The notes: generated by a model from the sequence alone, not told the origin. 64,000 bases of DNA from Contendibacter sp031732755 (GCA_031732755.1 JAVMKI010000062.1:23540-87539); one strand, 5' to 3'; positions 17,260-25,339 are shown, numbered from the stretch's first letter. Numbers and translations: made by a program.

Positions 17260-18084
17260 ATGGCCAAGAAAGCGTTGTACATCCTCTCGGAATACGGTTA
17301 CTGGGGCGCGGAATTGTTAGGTCCCCTGACCCATCTGGACGCCGCCGGCTACGAAGCGGTGTTCGCCACCCCCAAGGGCAAACGCGCCCACGCCCTGCCG
17401 CCCAGTTACGATCCCACTTATTTCGATCCGCCGCTGCGCTGCAACGTCACCGAACCCGAGATCGCCGTCAAGGTCAAGGCCCTGGACGAATCGAGCCGGC
17501 TCGACACCGTGGTCAACCTGTCGGAATGGTTCCCGGAGCGCCCCTATTTCAGCGAGCCCGATTTTCTGCGCCAATTCGAAGCCTATTACAACCGCCGCGC
17601 CGAGGTGTGGAAGGAACTGGAGGACTACTCCTGCCTAGTGCTGGTCGGCGGCTCCGGCCCGTTGATCGACATGGCCAACAACCAGCGGGTGCACGACGCG
17701 ATCCTGGGATTCCACAAGCTGGACAAGCCGGTCGCTGGCATCTGCTACGGCGTGACCCCGCTAGCCTTCGCCCGCGAGATCGACACGCGCAAGTCGCTGA
17801 TCCGGGGCAAGCACGTCACCGGCCACTGCATCGAATACGATTACAAGGATGGCACCGGTTTCCTGAACACTGATCTCAACATGGGGCCGCCGCCCTATCC
17901 GCTGGAATACCTGCTGAGTGACGCGGTGGGGCCGGATGGGCAGTATCACGGCAATTTCGGGCGGCGCACCTCGGTCATCGTGGATTGGCCGTTCATCACC
18001 GCCCGCTCGTTGCAATGCTCCTTCGAGTTTGGCGAGCAACTGGTCAACATGCTCGACAAGGGCCTGCGCCGCTACGGCTGGTGA
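17260..18084 (+). CDS. DJ-1/PfpI-family (Hsp31-like) protein, copy 1
   Basis: A 274-residue class I glutamine-amidotransferase-fold protein. The nucleophile elbow is VAGICYGVTPLA with C162, and a glutamate near the N-terminus (WGAELLGP, E18) sits where DJ-1 family members keep the residue that tunes the cysteine. The LVLVGGSGPLIDM strand before the elbow is typical. The family includes Hsp31-type glyoxalase III/deglycase enzymes and hydrolases. The cysteine is followed by tyrosine rather than histidine (CYG, not CHG), so a Cys-His dyad of the PfpI kind is not formed in the usual way. It sits 20 bases after the kinase gene and 4 bases before the ThDP-enzyme gene. Confidence 0.85.
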   Translation: MAKKALYILSEYGYWGAELLGPLTHLDAAGYEAVFATPKGKRAHALPPSYDPTYFDPPLRCNVTEPEIAVKVKALDESSRLDTVVNLSEWFPERPYFSEPDFLRQFEAYYNRRAEVWKELEDYSCLVLVGGSGPLIDMANNQRVHDAILGFHKLDKPVAGICYGVTPLAFAREIDTRKSLIRGKHVTGHCIEYDYKDGTGFLNTDLNMGPPPYPLEYLLSDAVGPDGQYHGNFGRRTSVIVDWPFITARSLQCSFEFGEQLVNMLDKGLRRYGW

Positions 18085-18088
18085 TTTC

Positions 18089-19804
18089 ATGACCGCGCCC
18101 GCCTCCAAGACCGGCCGCCACGCCATCCTCGAACAGTTTCTCGCGGATGGCATGACCCACATGTTCGGCAACCCCGGCACGGTCGAGCAGGGCTTCCTCG
18201 ATGCCCTGGCCGACTATCCGGACCTCAAGTACATCCTGACCCTGCAAGAATCGGTGGCGGTGATGGCGGCGGATGGTTACGCCCGCGCCGTCAAGCGTCC
18301 CACCCTCGTGCAGATTCATAGTACCCCGGGCTTGGGTAACGCGATTGGCGCGCTGTACCAGGCCAAGCGGGGTCATGCGCCGCTGGTGGTGATCGGGGCC
18401 GACGCCGGCGTCAAGTACTTCGGCATGGACGCGCAAATGGCCGGCGATCTGGTGGCGTTCGCCGAACCGGTGACCAAGTACGCGACCTGCGTCTACGATC
18501 CCAGCTCGTTGTTGCGGGTGCTGCGGCGGGCTATCAAGATCGCCGCCACCCCGCCGATGGGGCCGGTCTACATCTGCTTGCCCATGGACATTCTGGACGC
18601 CCCCGTCACCGAGGACGTGTTTCCGACCTTCATTCCCTCCAGTCGGGTCGCGCCTGAACCGGAACTGGTGAACGAAGCGGCGCGGCGGTTGGCGGCCGCC
18701 GAACGGCCGATGCTGTTCATCGGCGACGGCATCGCCTACTCACGGGCGCAGGCCGAACTGACTCGGGTCGCCGAACTGCTCGGCGCTGAGGTCTGGGAAG
18801 CCAACAACGGCGAGCTGAACATGGACACCACGCATCCCCTCTATCAGGGGGCGACGGGGCACATGTTCGGCGCGCAGAGCCTGCCGATCACCCGCAAGGG
18901 TGATGTCAATCTGGTTTGCGGCACCTACATGGTTCCGGAGGTGTTCCCGGAACTGGGCGACATCTTCGCGCCAGAAGCGCAGGTCATCCATTTCGATCTG
19001 GACGGCTACGAAATCGCTAAGAATCATCGGGTGACGCTGGGCGCGGTGGCCGATCCCAAACTGACCCTGGCGGCCCTGGCCGAAGCTTTGGAGCGGATTC
19101 TCAGCCCGGCGCAACGGGCCGCGGCGCAAGCCCGCGGCCAGGCCATCGGCGCGGCCAAGGCGGCGCGCATCGCCGAGCAAAAGGCCAAGGACGTAGCCAG
19201 TCGCGGCGATCTGCCGCTGCACATGGCCCGGTTCATGGAGGAACTGGCCCCGCGTCTGCCGGAGGATGCGGTGATCTTCGACGAGGCGCTGACCAACTCG
19301 CCGCCGATCACCCGCTATTTCCCGCCGCGCCGACCGGAGCACTACTTCCTTACCCGTGGTGGTTCGCTGGGTCTGGGTTTCCCTGGCGCCATCGGGCTGA
19401 AACTGGCCTGCCCCGACAAACTGGTGATCGGTTTCTCCGGAGACGGCGGCTGCATGTACACCATTCAGGCGCTGTGGACGGCGGCGCGGCACAACCTGAA
19501 CGTCAAGTTCGTGGTGTGCAACAACCTGTCCTACCGGTTGTTGCAACTCAACATTCAAGCCTATTGGCAGGAATTGGGCGTCACACCGCGTCCTTATCCC
19601 CTGAGTTTCGATCTGTCTCACCCGCCCCTCGATTTCGTCAAGATGGCCGAAGCGATGGGGGTCGCGGCGACCCGGGTCGAACGTCCCGAGCAAATCGTGC
19701 CGGCCATTGAGCGGATGCTGAACAGCCCAGGCAGCTTCCTGATCGATCTGGCGCTGGAGAACGATACTCACCCCGAACTGATCGGCGTTCGGTGCGGCCA
19801 ATGA
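18089..19804 (+). CDS. Thiamine-diphosphate enzyme, benzoylformate decarboxylase/acetolactate synthase type
   Basis: A 571-residue three-domain ThDP enzyme. E54 in LTLQES is the cofactor-activating glutamate. GDGGCMYTIQALWTAARHN...NN is the ThDP/Mg motif near residue 455. FGNPGT (26-31) and IHSTPGLGNAIGAL (H77) match the active-site region of benzoylformate decarboxylase, with threonine where that enzyme has serine. The middle FAD/CoA-binding-like domain is present but no CoA signature was seen. The expected reaction is decarboxylation of a 2-oxo acid to an aldehyde, or carboligation. ATG 18089 starts right at the Pyr domain, 4 bases after the DJ-1 gene; a longer open frame overlaps that gene. 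The substrate is unknown, and the cluster context argues against branched-chain amino-acid synthesis. Confidence 0.9.
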   Translation: MTAPASKTGRHAILEQFLADGMTHMFGNPGTVEQGFLDALADYPDLKYILTLQESVAVMAADGYARAVKRPTLVQIHSTPGLGNAIGALYQAKRGHAPLVVIGADAGVKYFGMDAQMAGDLVAFAEPVTKYATCVYDPSSLLRVLRRAIKIAATPPMGPVYICLPMDILDAPVTEDVFPTFIPSSRVAPEPELVNEAARRLAAAERPMLFIGDGIAYSRAQAELTRVAELLGAEVWEANNGELNMDTTHPLYQGATGHMFGAQSLPITRKGDVNLVCGTYMVPEVFPELGDIFAPEAQVIHFDLDGYEIAKNHRVTLGAVADPKLTLAALAEALERILSPAQRAAAQARGQAIGAAKAARIAEQKAKDVASRGDLPLHMARFMEELAPRLPEDAVIFDEALTNSPPITRYFPPRRPEHYFLTRGGSLGLGFPGAIGLKLACPDKLVIGFSGDGGCMYTIQALWTAARHNLNVKFVVCNNLSYRLLQLNIQAYWQELGVTPRPYPLSFDLSHPPLDFVKMAEAMGVAATRVERPEQIVPAIERMLNSPGSFLIDLALENDTHPELIGVRCGQ

Positions 19805-19840
19805 CGCCCACCGCTTTTCCCCATGCAAGAGGAGTTTCTC

Positions 19841-20275
19841 ATGCCTGAACTGAGCAACAGCGAAATCGAACGGTTCGTGGCCGACTGGTACAAGGCGCTG
19901 GACGTTCACGAACCGATGGTCAATATCCTGCCCCTGCTAGCCGACGAGGGTCTGGAAATGGTCTTCCCCGAGGCCACCTTGCACGGCAAGGCGGAATTCG
20001 AGGGCTGGTATCAACGGGTCATCCGCATCTTTTTCGACGAGGACCACCGGGTCAAGTCGGTCACGGTGGATCGCCAGGGCGAGGATTACAACCTGGGCGT
20101 GGTGGTCGAGTGGAAGGCCAGCGTCTGGAACCCGCCGGCACCCTATAGCGCTCGCATCATGCTGGACGCCTATCAGCGTTGGGTGGTGCGCGCTCATCCG
20201 GTTACCGGCAAGCCGGTGGTCCGCACCTACATCGTGGATCGGCTGGAATACCACGAAGGTTCGGCCAAGCTCTAA
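19841..20275 (+). CDS. NTF2-like/SnoaL-like small protein, copy 1
   Basis: A 144-residue protein with an NTF2-like alpha+beta cone pattern: N-terminal helix FVADWYKALDVHEP, then the strand-turn GLEMVFPEATLHGKAEFEGWY and C-terminal strands VVVEWKASVWNPP and YSARIMLDAYQRWVV. Such proteins may be small isomerases, cyclases, dehydratases or ligand binders. ATG 19841 was preferred because AAGAGGAG lies just upstream; an in-frame ATG at 19823 lies before that site. It is 36 bases after the ThDP gene and 75 bases before a second NTF2-like gene. The pairing suggests two steps or a heteromer. No specific function is assigned. Confidence 0.8.
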   Translation: MPELSNSEIERFVADWYKALDVHEPMVNILPLLADEGLEMVFPEATLHGKAEFEGWYQRVIRIFFDEDHRVKSVTVDRQGEDYNLGVVVEWKASVWNPPAPYSARIMLDAYQRWVVRAHPVTGKPVVRTYIVDRLEYHEGSAKL

Positions 20276-20350
20276 AACCCATTTTGTCCCGCGCCTCCGC
20301 CCAACGGTGGAGGGCGCTGGCTCGATTGCATCCGCCACGGAGGAGATTCC

Positions 20351-20755
20351 ATGAAGAAGAACGTGCCCGATAGCCCGCTGGGCAAGCTGTACAACGAACA
20401 CATCGACTTCATCATCGCCCATAACGTCGAGGGTCTACTGAACCAGTACGCTCCTGACTGTGTGCTGATCAGCAGCATGACCCCGGACAAACAGCCCCTC
20501 TACGTGCGCGGCCATAAGGAACTGGAAGAATTCTTCCGCTCGCGCATTTTCACGCTCAAGGATCTCACCACCGATATTGCCTTCTGGGCCGAGTTGCCCA
20601 ACGGCCTGATGATGGTCGAGGCCATCGAGTTCGAAGGCGTGGACGGCAGCAAGGGCGCCTGCCGCTTCTACGACAACTGGGTGCTGGACGAGAACGGCAA
20701 GATCAAAATTCACTTCGCCGGCGTGGTCCAGTATGCCGATGGCAGTATTGCCTGA
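20351..20755 (+). CDS. NTF2-like/SnoaL-like small protein, copy 2
   Basis: A 134-residue NTF2-like protein: helix LGKLYNEHIDFIIAHNVEGLLNQ, the typical YAPDCVLISS strand after it, RGHKELEEFFRSRI, and a closing sheet KGACRFYDNWVLDENGKIKIHFAG. It shares fold pattern but little sequence with copy 1. A GGAGGAG ribosome site precedes the ATG. The fold hosts many active sites and ligand pockets, so the role stays open. The run of ThDP enzyme, two NTF2-like proteins, a DJ-1 protein and a VOC protein suggests successive steps on a reactive carbonyl compound. That is inference from neighbours only. Confidence 0.8.
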   Translation: MKKNVPDSPLGKLYNEHIDFIIAHNVEGLLNQYAPDCVLISSMTPDKQPLYVRGHKELEEFFRSRIFTLKDLTTDIAFWAELPNGLMMVEAIEFEGVDGSKGACRFYDNWVLDENGKIKIHFAGVVQYADGSIA

Positions 20756-20771
20756 GCGGGAGGACCGCCCC

Positions 20772-21335
20772 ATGCCTCTGCACGGCAAAAAAGTCGGCAT
20801 TCTGATCGAAGGCGATTACTACGAGCCGGAAATCTGGTACTACCAGCATCGTTTTGCCGAGGAGGGCATCGAGTTGCATTTGCTCACTCGCCTCTGGGGC
20901 CAGCCGATGCTGGAATTTCTCGGTCACGAGTACCGCGCGCCCCTTCAGTGTCGCGAATCCTTCGAGGGGATGAGCGACACCGAGTTGAAAAACTACGCGG
21001 CGATCATCGTGCCTTCCGGCATGGTGGCGGACCGACTGCGCTATACCGAGGATCCGGAGCAACCACCGCCGGCCACCCGCTTTCTCCAACGCGCGTTCGC
21101 GGAGCCTACCCTCCTCAAGGGCATCATCTGCCATGGCATGTGGTTGGTGGCGCCGATGCCGGAGTTGGTACGCGGGCGGAAGGTCGTCGTGCACAACAAT
21201 CTGGTTGGCGACGCGCGCGCTTACGGCGCGGTCTATACCAACGAGGACGTGGTGGTGGATGGCGATCTGATCACCGCTCGCAGTGGCGGGCATTGCCATC
21301 AATTCGCCCGCGCCATCATTGACCGTCTGTCCTGA
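20772..21335 (+). CDS. DJ-1/PfpI-family protein, copy 2
   Basis: A 187-residue DJ-1/PfpI protein with the complete nucleophile elbow GIICHGMWLVAP (C120-H121) and an acidic residue in GDYYEPEIW (around E18/E20). This is the Cys-His arrangement of PfpI/YhbO-type proteins, so a catalytic thiol is likely. SGGHCHQFARAIIDRL is the usual C-terminal helix. ATG 20772 follows a GGAGGACCG site, 16 bases after the preceding stop; an in-frame ATG 13 codons upstream overlaps that gene. It is much shorter than copy 1 and only distantly similar, so the two probably act on different substrates or states. Deglycase or glyoxalase III-like chemistry is possible but unproven. Confidence 0.85.
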   Translation: MPLHGKKVGILIEGDYYEPEIWYYQHRFAEEGIELHLLTRLWGQPMLEFLGHEYRAPLQCRESFEGMSDTELKNYAAIIVPSGMVADRLRYTEDPEQPPPATRFLQRAFAEPTLLKGIICHGMWLVAPMPELVRGRKVVVHNNLVGDARAYGAVYTNEDVVVDGDLITARSGGHCHQFARAIIDRLS

Positions 21336-21359
21336 CTTGAATTTACGGAGAGCGAAACC

Positions 21360-21791
21360 ATGTCCACGCTTGCCTTTGCCCATGTCGGGCTGACTTGCAA
21401 GGATCCGCTGGCCATCGAGCGGTTCTACACGAAATATTTCGGTTTCCAGCGGGTACGTGTCGTGCCGCTGGGAGACGATGCCCTGGTGTATACCCGCTCC
21501 GGCAACCTGACCCTGGAAATCTTCCCGGCCAAGGAGGAACGTCCCATTCCACCACCGAGCGCGGACGGTTACCCCTCGCCTGGAGTGCGGCACCTGGCTT
21601 TCCAGGTGGATGATGTGGACGCTAAACTCGCCGAACTGGGCGAAGACGCCAGGATCACCCTCGGTCCCCTGGAGTTCGACGCCTTCATCCCCGGCTGGAA
21701 GACGGTCTGGATCGCCGATCCCGATGGCAATATCATCGAGATCAGTCAAGGCTATACGGATGCCCCAGGCACTCCTCCCTTAGCCGTGTGA
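21360..21791 (+). CDS. VOC (glyoxalase/dioxygenase) superfamily protein
   Basis: A 143-residue single VOC domain made of two beta-alpha-beta-beta-beta units. The four metal-ligand positions of glyoxalase I-type proteins are occupied: H8 (FAHVGLT), E53 (LTLEIF), H78 (VRHLAFQVDD) and E127 (GNIIEIS). A divalent metal enzyme such as an isomerase, epimerase, lyase or dioxygenase is therefore likely. It is the last gene of the uninterrupted plus-strand run that starts at 8603 or 9343. A GC-rich hairpin follows the stop codon. The combination with DJ-1 and ThDP proteins points to handling of 2-oxo aldehydes or hydroxy acids, without direct proof. Confidence 0.88.
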   Translation: MSTLAFAHVGLTCKDPLAIERFYTKYFGFQRVRVVPLGDDALVYTRSGNLTLEIFPAKEERPIPPPSADGYPSPGVRHLAFQVDDVDAKLAELGEDARITLGPLEFDAFIPGWKTVWIADPDGNIIEISQGYTDAPGTPPLAV

Positions 21792-21808
21792 GTTCGGTTT
21801 CGTAGGGT

Positions 21809-21826
21809 GCCCGGTGTGCGCCGGGC
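21809..21826. repeat. GC-rich hairpin after the enzyme cluster
   Basis: Perfect 6-base arms GCCCGG/CCGGGC with a 6-base loop, 17 bases after the VOC stop. It lies inside GTAGGGTG...CC, a form that resembles short dispersed palindromic repeats common between genes of gammaproteobacteria and cyanobacteria. No U-run follows, so it is not a standard terminator; it could be a REP-like element or an mRNA 3'-end stabiliser. Confidence 0.45.
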
Positions 21827-21903
21827 CAATCAGACTCAGCATGCCTACCGTGGTTTCGTGTCAGGGGAACTCGAAATCAATCAATCATCAAGGGGTTTGC
21901 AGC

Positions 21904-22275
21904 GTGTTAACCGTGAACGTAGCCAAGTCGGGTGAGGTGACCGAAGTTCTGCTGACCGGCGAGCTGGACGGCATGACCTCGCCGCAATTGGAGCAGCAGT
22001 TGAACCGCCTGATCGAAGCCGGCGAGCGGCGTTTTCTGATCCGGTTCACGGCGCTGGTTCTGATCACCAGCGCCGGGTTGCGCGTGTTTCTAGGGTTCGC
22101 CAAGAAAATGCACAAGCTTGGTGGCAAGCTGGTTCTCTGCGAGATGTCGGCCAATGTGCGCGGCGTGTTCGACACCGCCGGGTTTAGCAACATCATGACC
22201 ATCCGCGCCACCGCCGCCGAAGGCAAAGCCTTGCTTGAGCCAGAACCGGCGTCCACGCCCACGCCGCCGCTCTGA
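21904..22275 (+). CDS. STAS-domain anti-sigma factor antagonist-like protein, copy 3
   Basis: About 123 residues. GEVTEVLLTGELDGMTS is the STAS N-terminal signature, and TALVLITSAGLRVFLGFAKK holds the candidate phosphoserine S56. The acidic residue that usually stands before the turn is missing (FTALVLITSAG). A proline-rich tail (EPEPASTPTPPL) extends beyond the domain. GTG 21904, with AAGGGG about 8 bases upstream, is the best start; an in-frame ATG further upstream lies in the hairpin-containing intergenic region. It opens a second signalling group with a CDF-like protein, a pseudo-receiver/SpoIIE phosphatase and a ParA-like ATPase, all on the plus strand. Confidence 0.82.
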   Translation: MLTVNVAKSGEVTEVLLTGELDGMTSPQLEQQLNRLIEAGERRFLIRFTALVLITSAGLRVFLGFAKKMHKLGGKLVLCEMSANVRGVFDTAGFSNIMTIRATAAEGKALLEPEPASTPTPPL

Positions 22276-22355
22276 TCCGGCTAGCGGTTCGCGCGTCGTC
22301 GCCTGGCCGACGTGGTGGGTAGGAATCCATCCATACGATTGCAGTGGAGAACTTG

Positions 22356-23252
22356 ATGTTCGGTAGCTCAGGTCATGTATCCAAGGAGGAAGCCGCGCGC
22401 ACCGCGGTCATCGCCGGCGTCATCGACGTGCTCGTGACCCTGAGCGCCCTGATCGCGGCGCATTCCTCGGTGCTGCTGGCTGACTTTTTCAAAACCAGTT
22501 TGGAGTTCGTCGCGGTCTTGCTGTCCTGGCTGGCGATCCGGCGCATCGTTGGCGGGAGCAACCACCAGTTCGATTATGGTATCGGCAAGCTGGAGAATCT
22601 CTCCAGCTTGTTCGTGGGCAGCATCATGTTGTTGGGCATGCTGGTGATCGTGGTCAACGCCATCGCCAACCTGCTCAACCCGTCGCATATCACCGGTATT
22701 GGCGTGTGGATCAGCCTGGTTGCCCAAATCGTCTTCGGCGCGGTCAACGGCACCTTGAGCTGGCGCAGTTTCCGCACGGCCCGCGCCGAAAACTCCCCGC
22801 TGTTGAAATCCCAGGGGCAGTTGTTCTTCACTCGTGCTTTTGGCAACGTCTTCATTTTGCTGGCTCTGGGGCTGAGTCTGCTCCTGTCGAATTTCTCCTG
22901 GTCGGTTTACGTCGATCCGGTGGCTTCCTTGGTCATCGCCGCCAGCATTCTGGTTTCGGCAATCGGCGTGTTGTCCAGTTCGTTCTATGACCTACTCGAC
23001 CGGACCTTGGAGGAAACCGATCAGATCTTGATCCTGCGGGAGTTGGCCAAGCATTTTCACGACTATGAAGCCCTGCACGGCATTCGCTCGCGCCGAGCCG
23101 GAGGTGAAGTGTTCGTCGAGGTTTTCCTCGAATTCGATCCCGGGGAAACCATGGGCAAGATTCAGGACGTGGCGGATACCTTGTGCCGCAACATCGAGGC
23201 GCAGATTCCGAGTAGTCGCGTCGCCGTCGCTCTAGCCAGGGAGGTGAAATAG
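22356..23252 (+). CDS. Cation diffusion facilitator-like membrane protein lacking usual metal ligands
   Basis: A 298-residue protein with the six-helix plus C-terminal cytoplasmic domain layout of CDF/FieF transporters (SSVLLADFF, DYGIGKLENLSSL, YVDPVASLVIA, then a GGEVFVEVFLEFD ferredoxin-like domain). Of the four transport-site ligands known for YiiP-type proteins only D43 is kept; the position four later is T47. The HxxxD pair in the fifth helix reads L156 and R160. The normal CDF gene at 43501 keeps all four. Metal transport is therefore doubtful. ATG 22356 has TGGAG upstream; a GTG four codons earlier is possible. The stop is 3 bases from the SpoIIE gene, so the two are probably coupled and this may be a membrane partner of that phosphatase. 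Confidence 0.82.
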   Translation: MFGSSGHVSKEEAARTAVIAGVIDVLVTLSALIAAHSSVLLADFFKTSLEFVAVLLSWLAIRRIVGGSNHQFDYGIGKLENLSSLFVGSIMLLGMLVIVVNAIANLLNPSHITGIGVWISLVAQIVFGAVNGTLSWRSFRTARAENSPLLKSQGQLFFTRAFGNVFILLALGLSLLLSNFSWSVYVDPVASLVIAASILVSAIGVLSSSFYDLLDRTLEETDQILILRELAKHFHDYEALHGIRSRRAGGEVFVEVFLEFDPGETMGKIQDVADTLCRNIEAQIPSSRVAVALAREVK

Positions 23253-23255
23253 GTC

Positions 23256-24530
23256 ATGAATGGCAAGGTTGGCAAAATTTTGTTGGTGGCCGACGACAGG
23301 ACTCTCGGTCAAGGCATGGCGCAAATAGCGGCGTCCCTGGAACAAGAAGTGGTGGTGGTTGACGAGGCCCGGCAAGCGCTGGCCCTGATCGATGCTGATC
23401 CCTTCGCGCTGATTTTATTTGCCGTGCGCTTACCGGATATGACGGCACAAGAGTTTTTGAGCCGCGTTAAAAATGCCGATGACGTGGATTCGGTGGCCAC
23501 GATCGCGATTGGCGATTCGGATCGAAGCATGGAGTTGGAGCAATGCCTGGAGGCTGGCGCCGACGATTTTTTGATAACCCCGATTAGTACAGGATTGCTA
23601 AGGGCGCGCGTGCGCTTCGTTCTTGAGCAGAAACGTTTGCGCCAAAAACAGAGGGAGTCGAGTCTCCAAAACCCGGAGCTTCTGAAAATCGAGCATGATA
23701 TCCAGGTCGCAAGGCGTATCCAAGCTGGTTTTTTGCCGACCGAGCTACCTAAACCAGGAGGTTGGGATGTGGCCGCGTGTTTCCAACCCGCGCGTGAGGT
23801 CGCCGGTGATTTCTATGATGCGTTCATGCTCTCGCAAAACCGCCGTCTGGGTTTCGTGATCGCTGACGTCGTGGACAAAGGAGTGCCGGCCGCTCTATTC
23901 ATGGCGCTGGTGCGCAGCCTGACGCGCGCTTTCGCGCAACAAAATTACTCCATCAATTGGACCGATATCCTTGAGTCGAACAAGTCGACCCAGCCGTTCG
24001 CGCGCAAGCAAGCCCGTGCGATTCCATCAACCGGCACGGTGGCGTTGAAGAACGCGGTGCAATTGACCAATAACTATATTACCGAAAACCATATGCAGGA
24101 TAATATGTTCGCTACCCTGTTTTTTGGTATGCTGGATCCGACAACTGGTCAATTGGCGTATATCAACGCTGGTCACAATCCACCAGTCATCTTTGACAGC
24201 GATGGTAATCTCAAAGTCGAACTCAAGCCGACCAGCATGGCGGTTGGGATGATGCCCGATACCAATTACTCCATTGAGTTCGCCCAAATGGACCCAGGAG
24301 ATTTTATCTTCTGTTATACGGACGGCGTCACCGAGGCGCGCAATTCGGTGGGTGATTTCTTCATGGAAAACCGTTTGCTCGAGTTATTGGCTCGACCAAG
24401 AATGACCGCGCAGGGATTGGTGGATCATGTGCATGCGGCACTACAGGATTTCATGGCTGGCGCTGTCCAGTTCGATGATATTACGATGATTGCCATCGTG
24501 CGTCAGTCAGAAGTTTTTGCCCATTCCTAG
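23256..24530 (+). CDS. Soluble SpoIIE-type phosphatase with pseudo-receiver domain
   Basis: A 424-residue protein. Residues 7-125 have the receiver fold, with the acidic pair D13/D14 kept. The phospho-accepting aspartate is replaced by A56 (LILFAVRLPDM) and the conserved lysine by T108 (DDFLITPIS). Normal phosphorylation is thus not expected. Residues about 145-415 are a SpoIIE/RsbU phosphatase with intact metal motifs: AGDFYDA, IADVVDKGVPAALFMA, YTDGVTEARN and QFDDITMIAI. A loop of about 40 extra residues (around 235-275) interrupts the phosphatase after FAQQNYS. It starts 3 bases after the CDF-like gene and lies 29 bases before the ParA-like gene. Likely targets are the three STAS proteins upstream. 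Confidence 0.9.
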   Translation: MNGKVGKILLVADDRTLGQGMAQIAASLEQEVVVVDEARQALALIDADPFALILFAVRLPDMTAQEFLSRVKNADDVDSVATIAIGDSDRSMELEQCLEAGADDFLITPISTGLLRARVRFVLEQKRLRQKQRESSLQNPELLKIEHDIQVARRIQAGFLPTELPKPGGWDVAACFQPAREVAGDFYDAFMLSQNRRLGFVIADVVDKGVPAALFMALVRSLTRAFAQQNYSINWTDILESNKSTQPFARKQARAIPSTGTVALKNAVQLTNNYITENHMQDNMFATLFFGMLDPTTGQLAYINAGHNPPVIFDSDGNLKVELKPTSMAVGMMPDTNYSIEFAQMDPGDFIFCYTDGVTEARNSVGDFFMENRLLELLARPRMTAQGLVDHVHAALQDFMAGAVQFDDITMIAIVRQSEVFAHS

Positions 24531-24559
24531 CGCCAAGTAGAAATCTGGGAAATCAACCT

Positions 24560-25315
24560 ATGTCCAAAGTCATCTCGGTTCACTCTTTTCGTGGCGGCAC
24601 GGGTAAGTCGAACACGACAGCTAATGTCGCGGCGCTTTTGGCTGAACAGGGAATGCGGGTCGGCGTGGTTGACACGGATATCCTATCACCAGGCATCCAT
24701 GTGCTTTTCGGCTTGGTGGAAGAAAAAATGGTGCATAGCCTTAATGATTATCTATGGGGCATTTGTAATGTTGAAGATGCGGCGATTGATATAACCGCTA
24801 ATTTGGGCAATCCAGTCAATGGGAAGATTTATCTGATTCCTTCCAGCATGAAGACTGGGGACATCGCTCGCATCTTGCGTGAAGGCTACGATGTGGGCCT
24901 GCTCAATGATGGGTACGAGCGTTTGATCAAACGACTCAACCTCGACTTTCTCCTGATCGATACCCACCCAGGTCTAAATGAGGAGACATTGCTGTCAATC
25001 GCGATTTCGGATGTACTGCTCATCGTCATGCGTCCCGATGCGCAGGATTTCCAGGGAACCGCCGTCACTGTCGAAGTGGCTCGCCAACTGAGCGTGCCGC
25101 TGATGCGGCTAATCGTTAACAAAACACCGCAGATCTTTGATAGCCAAATGGTCAAGCAACGGGTCGAAAATTCGCTGCAGTGCGAAGTGGCGGCTATTCT
25201 GCCGCACAGTGATGAAATGATGGCATTGGCCAGCGAGGGCGTGTTCGTGATGAAATATCCTAGCCATCCCATGGTTCGCCTGCTGAAGGAAGTTCTCAAT
25301 CACTTCCAGAAATGA
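24560..25315 (+). CDS. ParA/MinD-like P-loop ATPase with altered Walker A signature
   Basis: A 251-residue protein of the SIMIBI ParA/MinD class. The P-loop reads RGGTGKSNTT (residues 11-20). The catalytic K16 is present, but the signature lysine that opens the deviant Walker A motif is arginine (R11). GVVDTDILSPG is switch I, and LLIDTHPGLNEETL is Walker B/switch II. No ParB gene or centromere-like repeat is seen, and there is no MinD-type amphipathic tail at the end (EVLNHFQK), so chromosome or septum positioning is not indicated. It sits between a SpoIIE phosphatase and a convergent cyclase-FHA gene in a visibly lower-GC stretch. It might localise the signalling complex; this is inference. 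Confidence 0.88.
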   Translation: MSKVISVHSFRGGTGKSNTTANVAALLAEQGMRVGVVDTDILSPGIHVLFGLVEEKMVHSLNDYLWGICNVEDAAIDITANLGNPVNGKIYLIPSSMKTGDIARILREGYDVGLLNDGYERLIKRLNLDFLLIDTHPGLNEETLLSIAISDVLLIVMRPDAQDFQGTAVTVEVARQLSVPLMRLIVNKTPQIFDSQMVKQRVENSLQCEVAAILPHSDEMMALASEGVFVMKYPSHPMVRLLKEVLNHFQK

Positions 25316-25339
25316 CAGCCGTATTGATGCGGGAATCCC

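Noticed and set aside
17918..18088. Open frame extending the ThDP enzyme upstream
   Set aside because: It lies within the DJ-1 gene; the ThDP domain starts right at ATG 18089.
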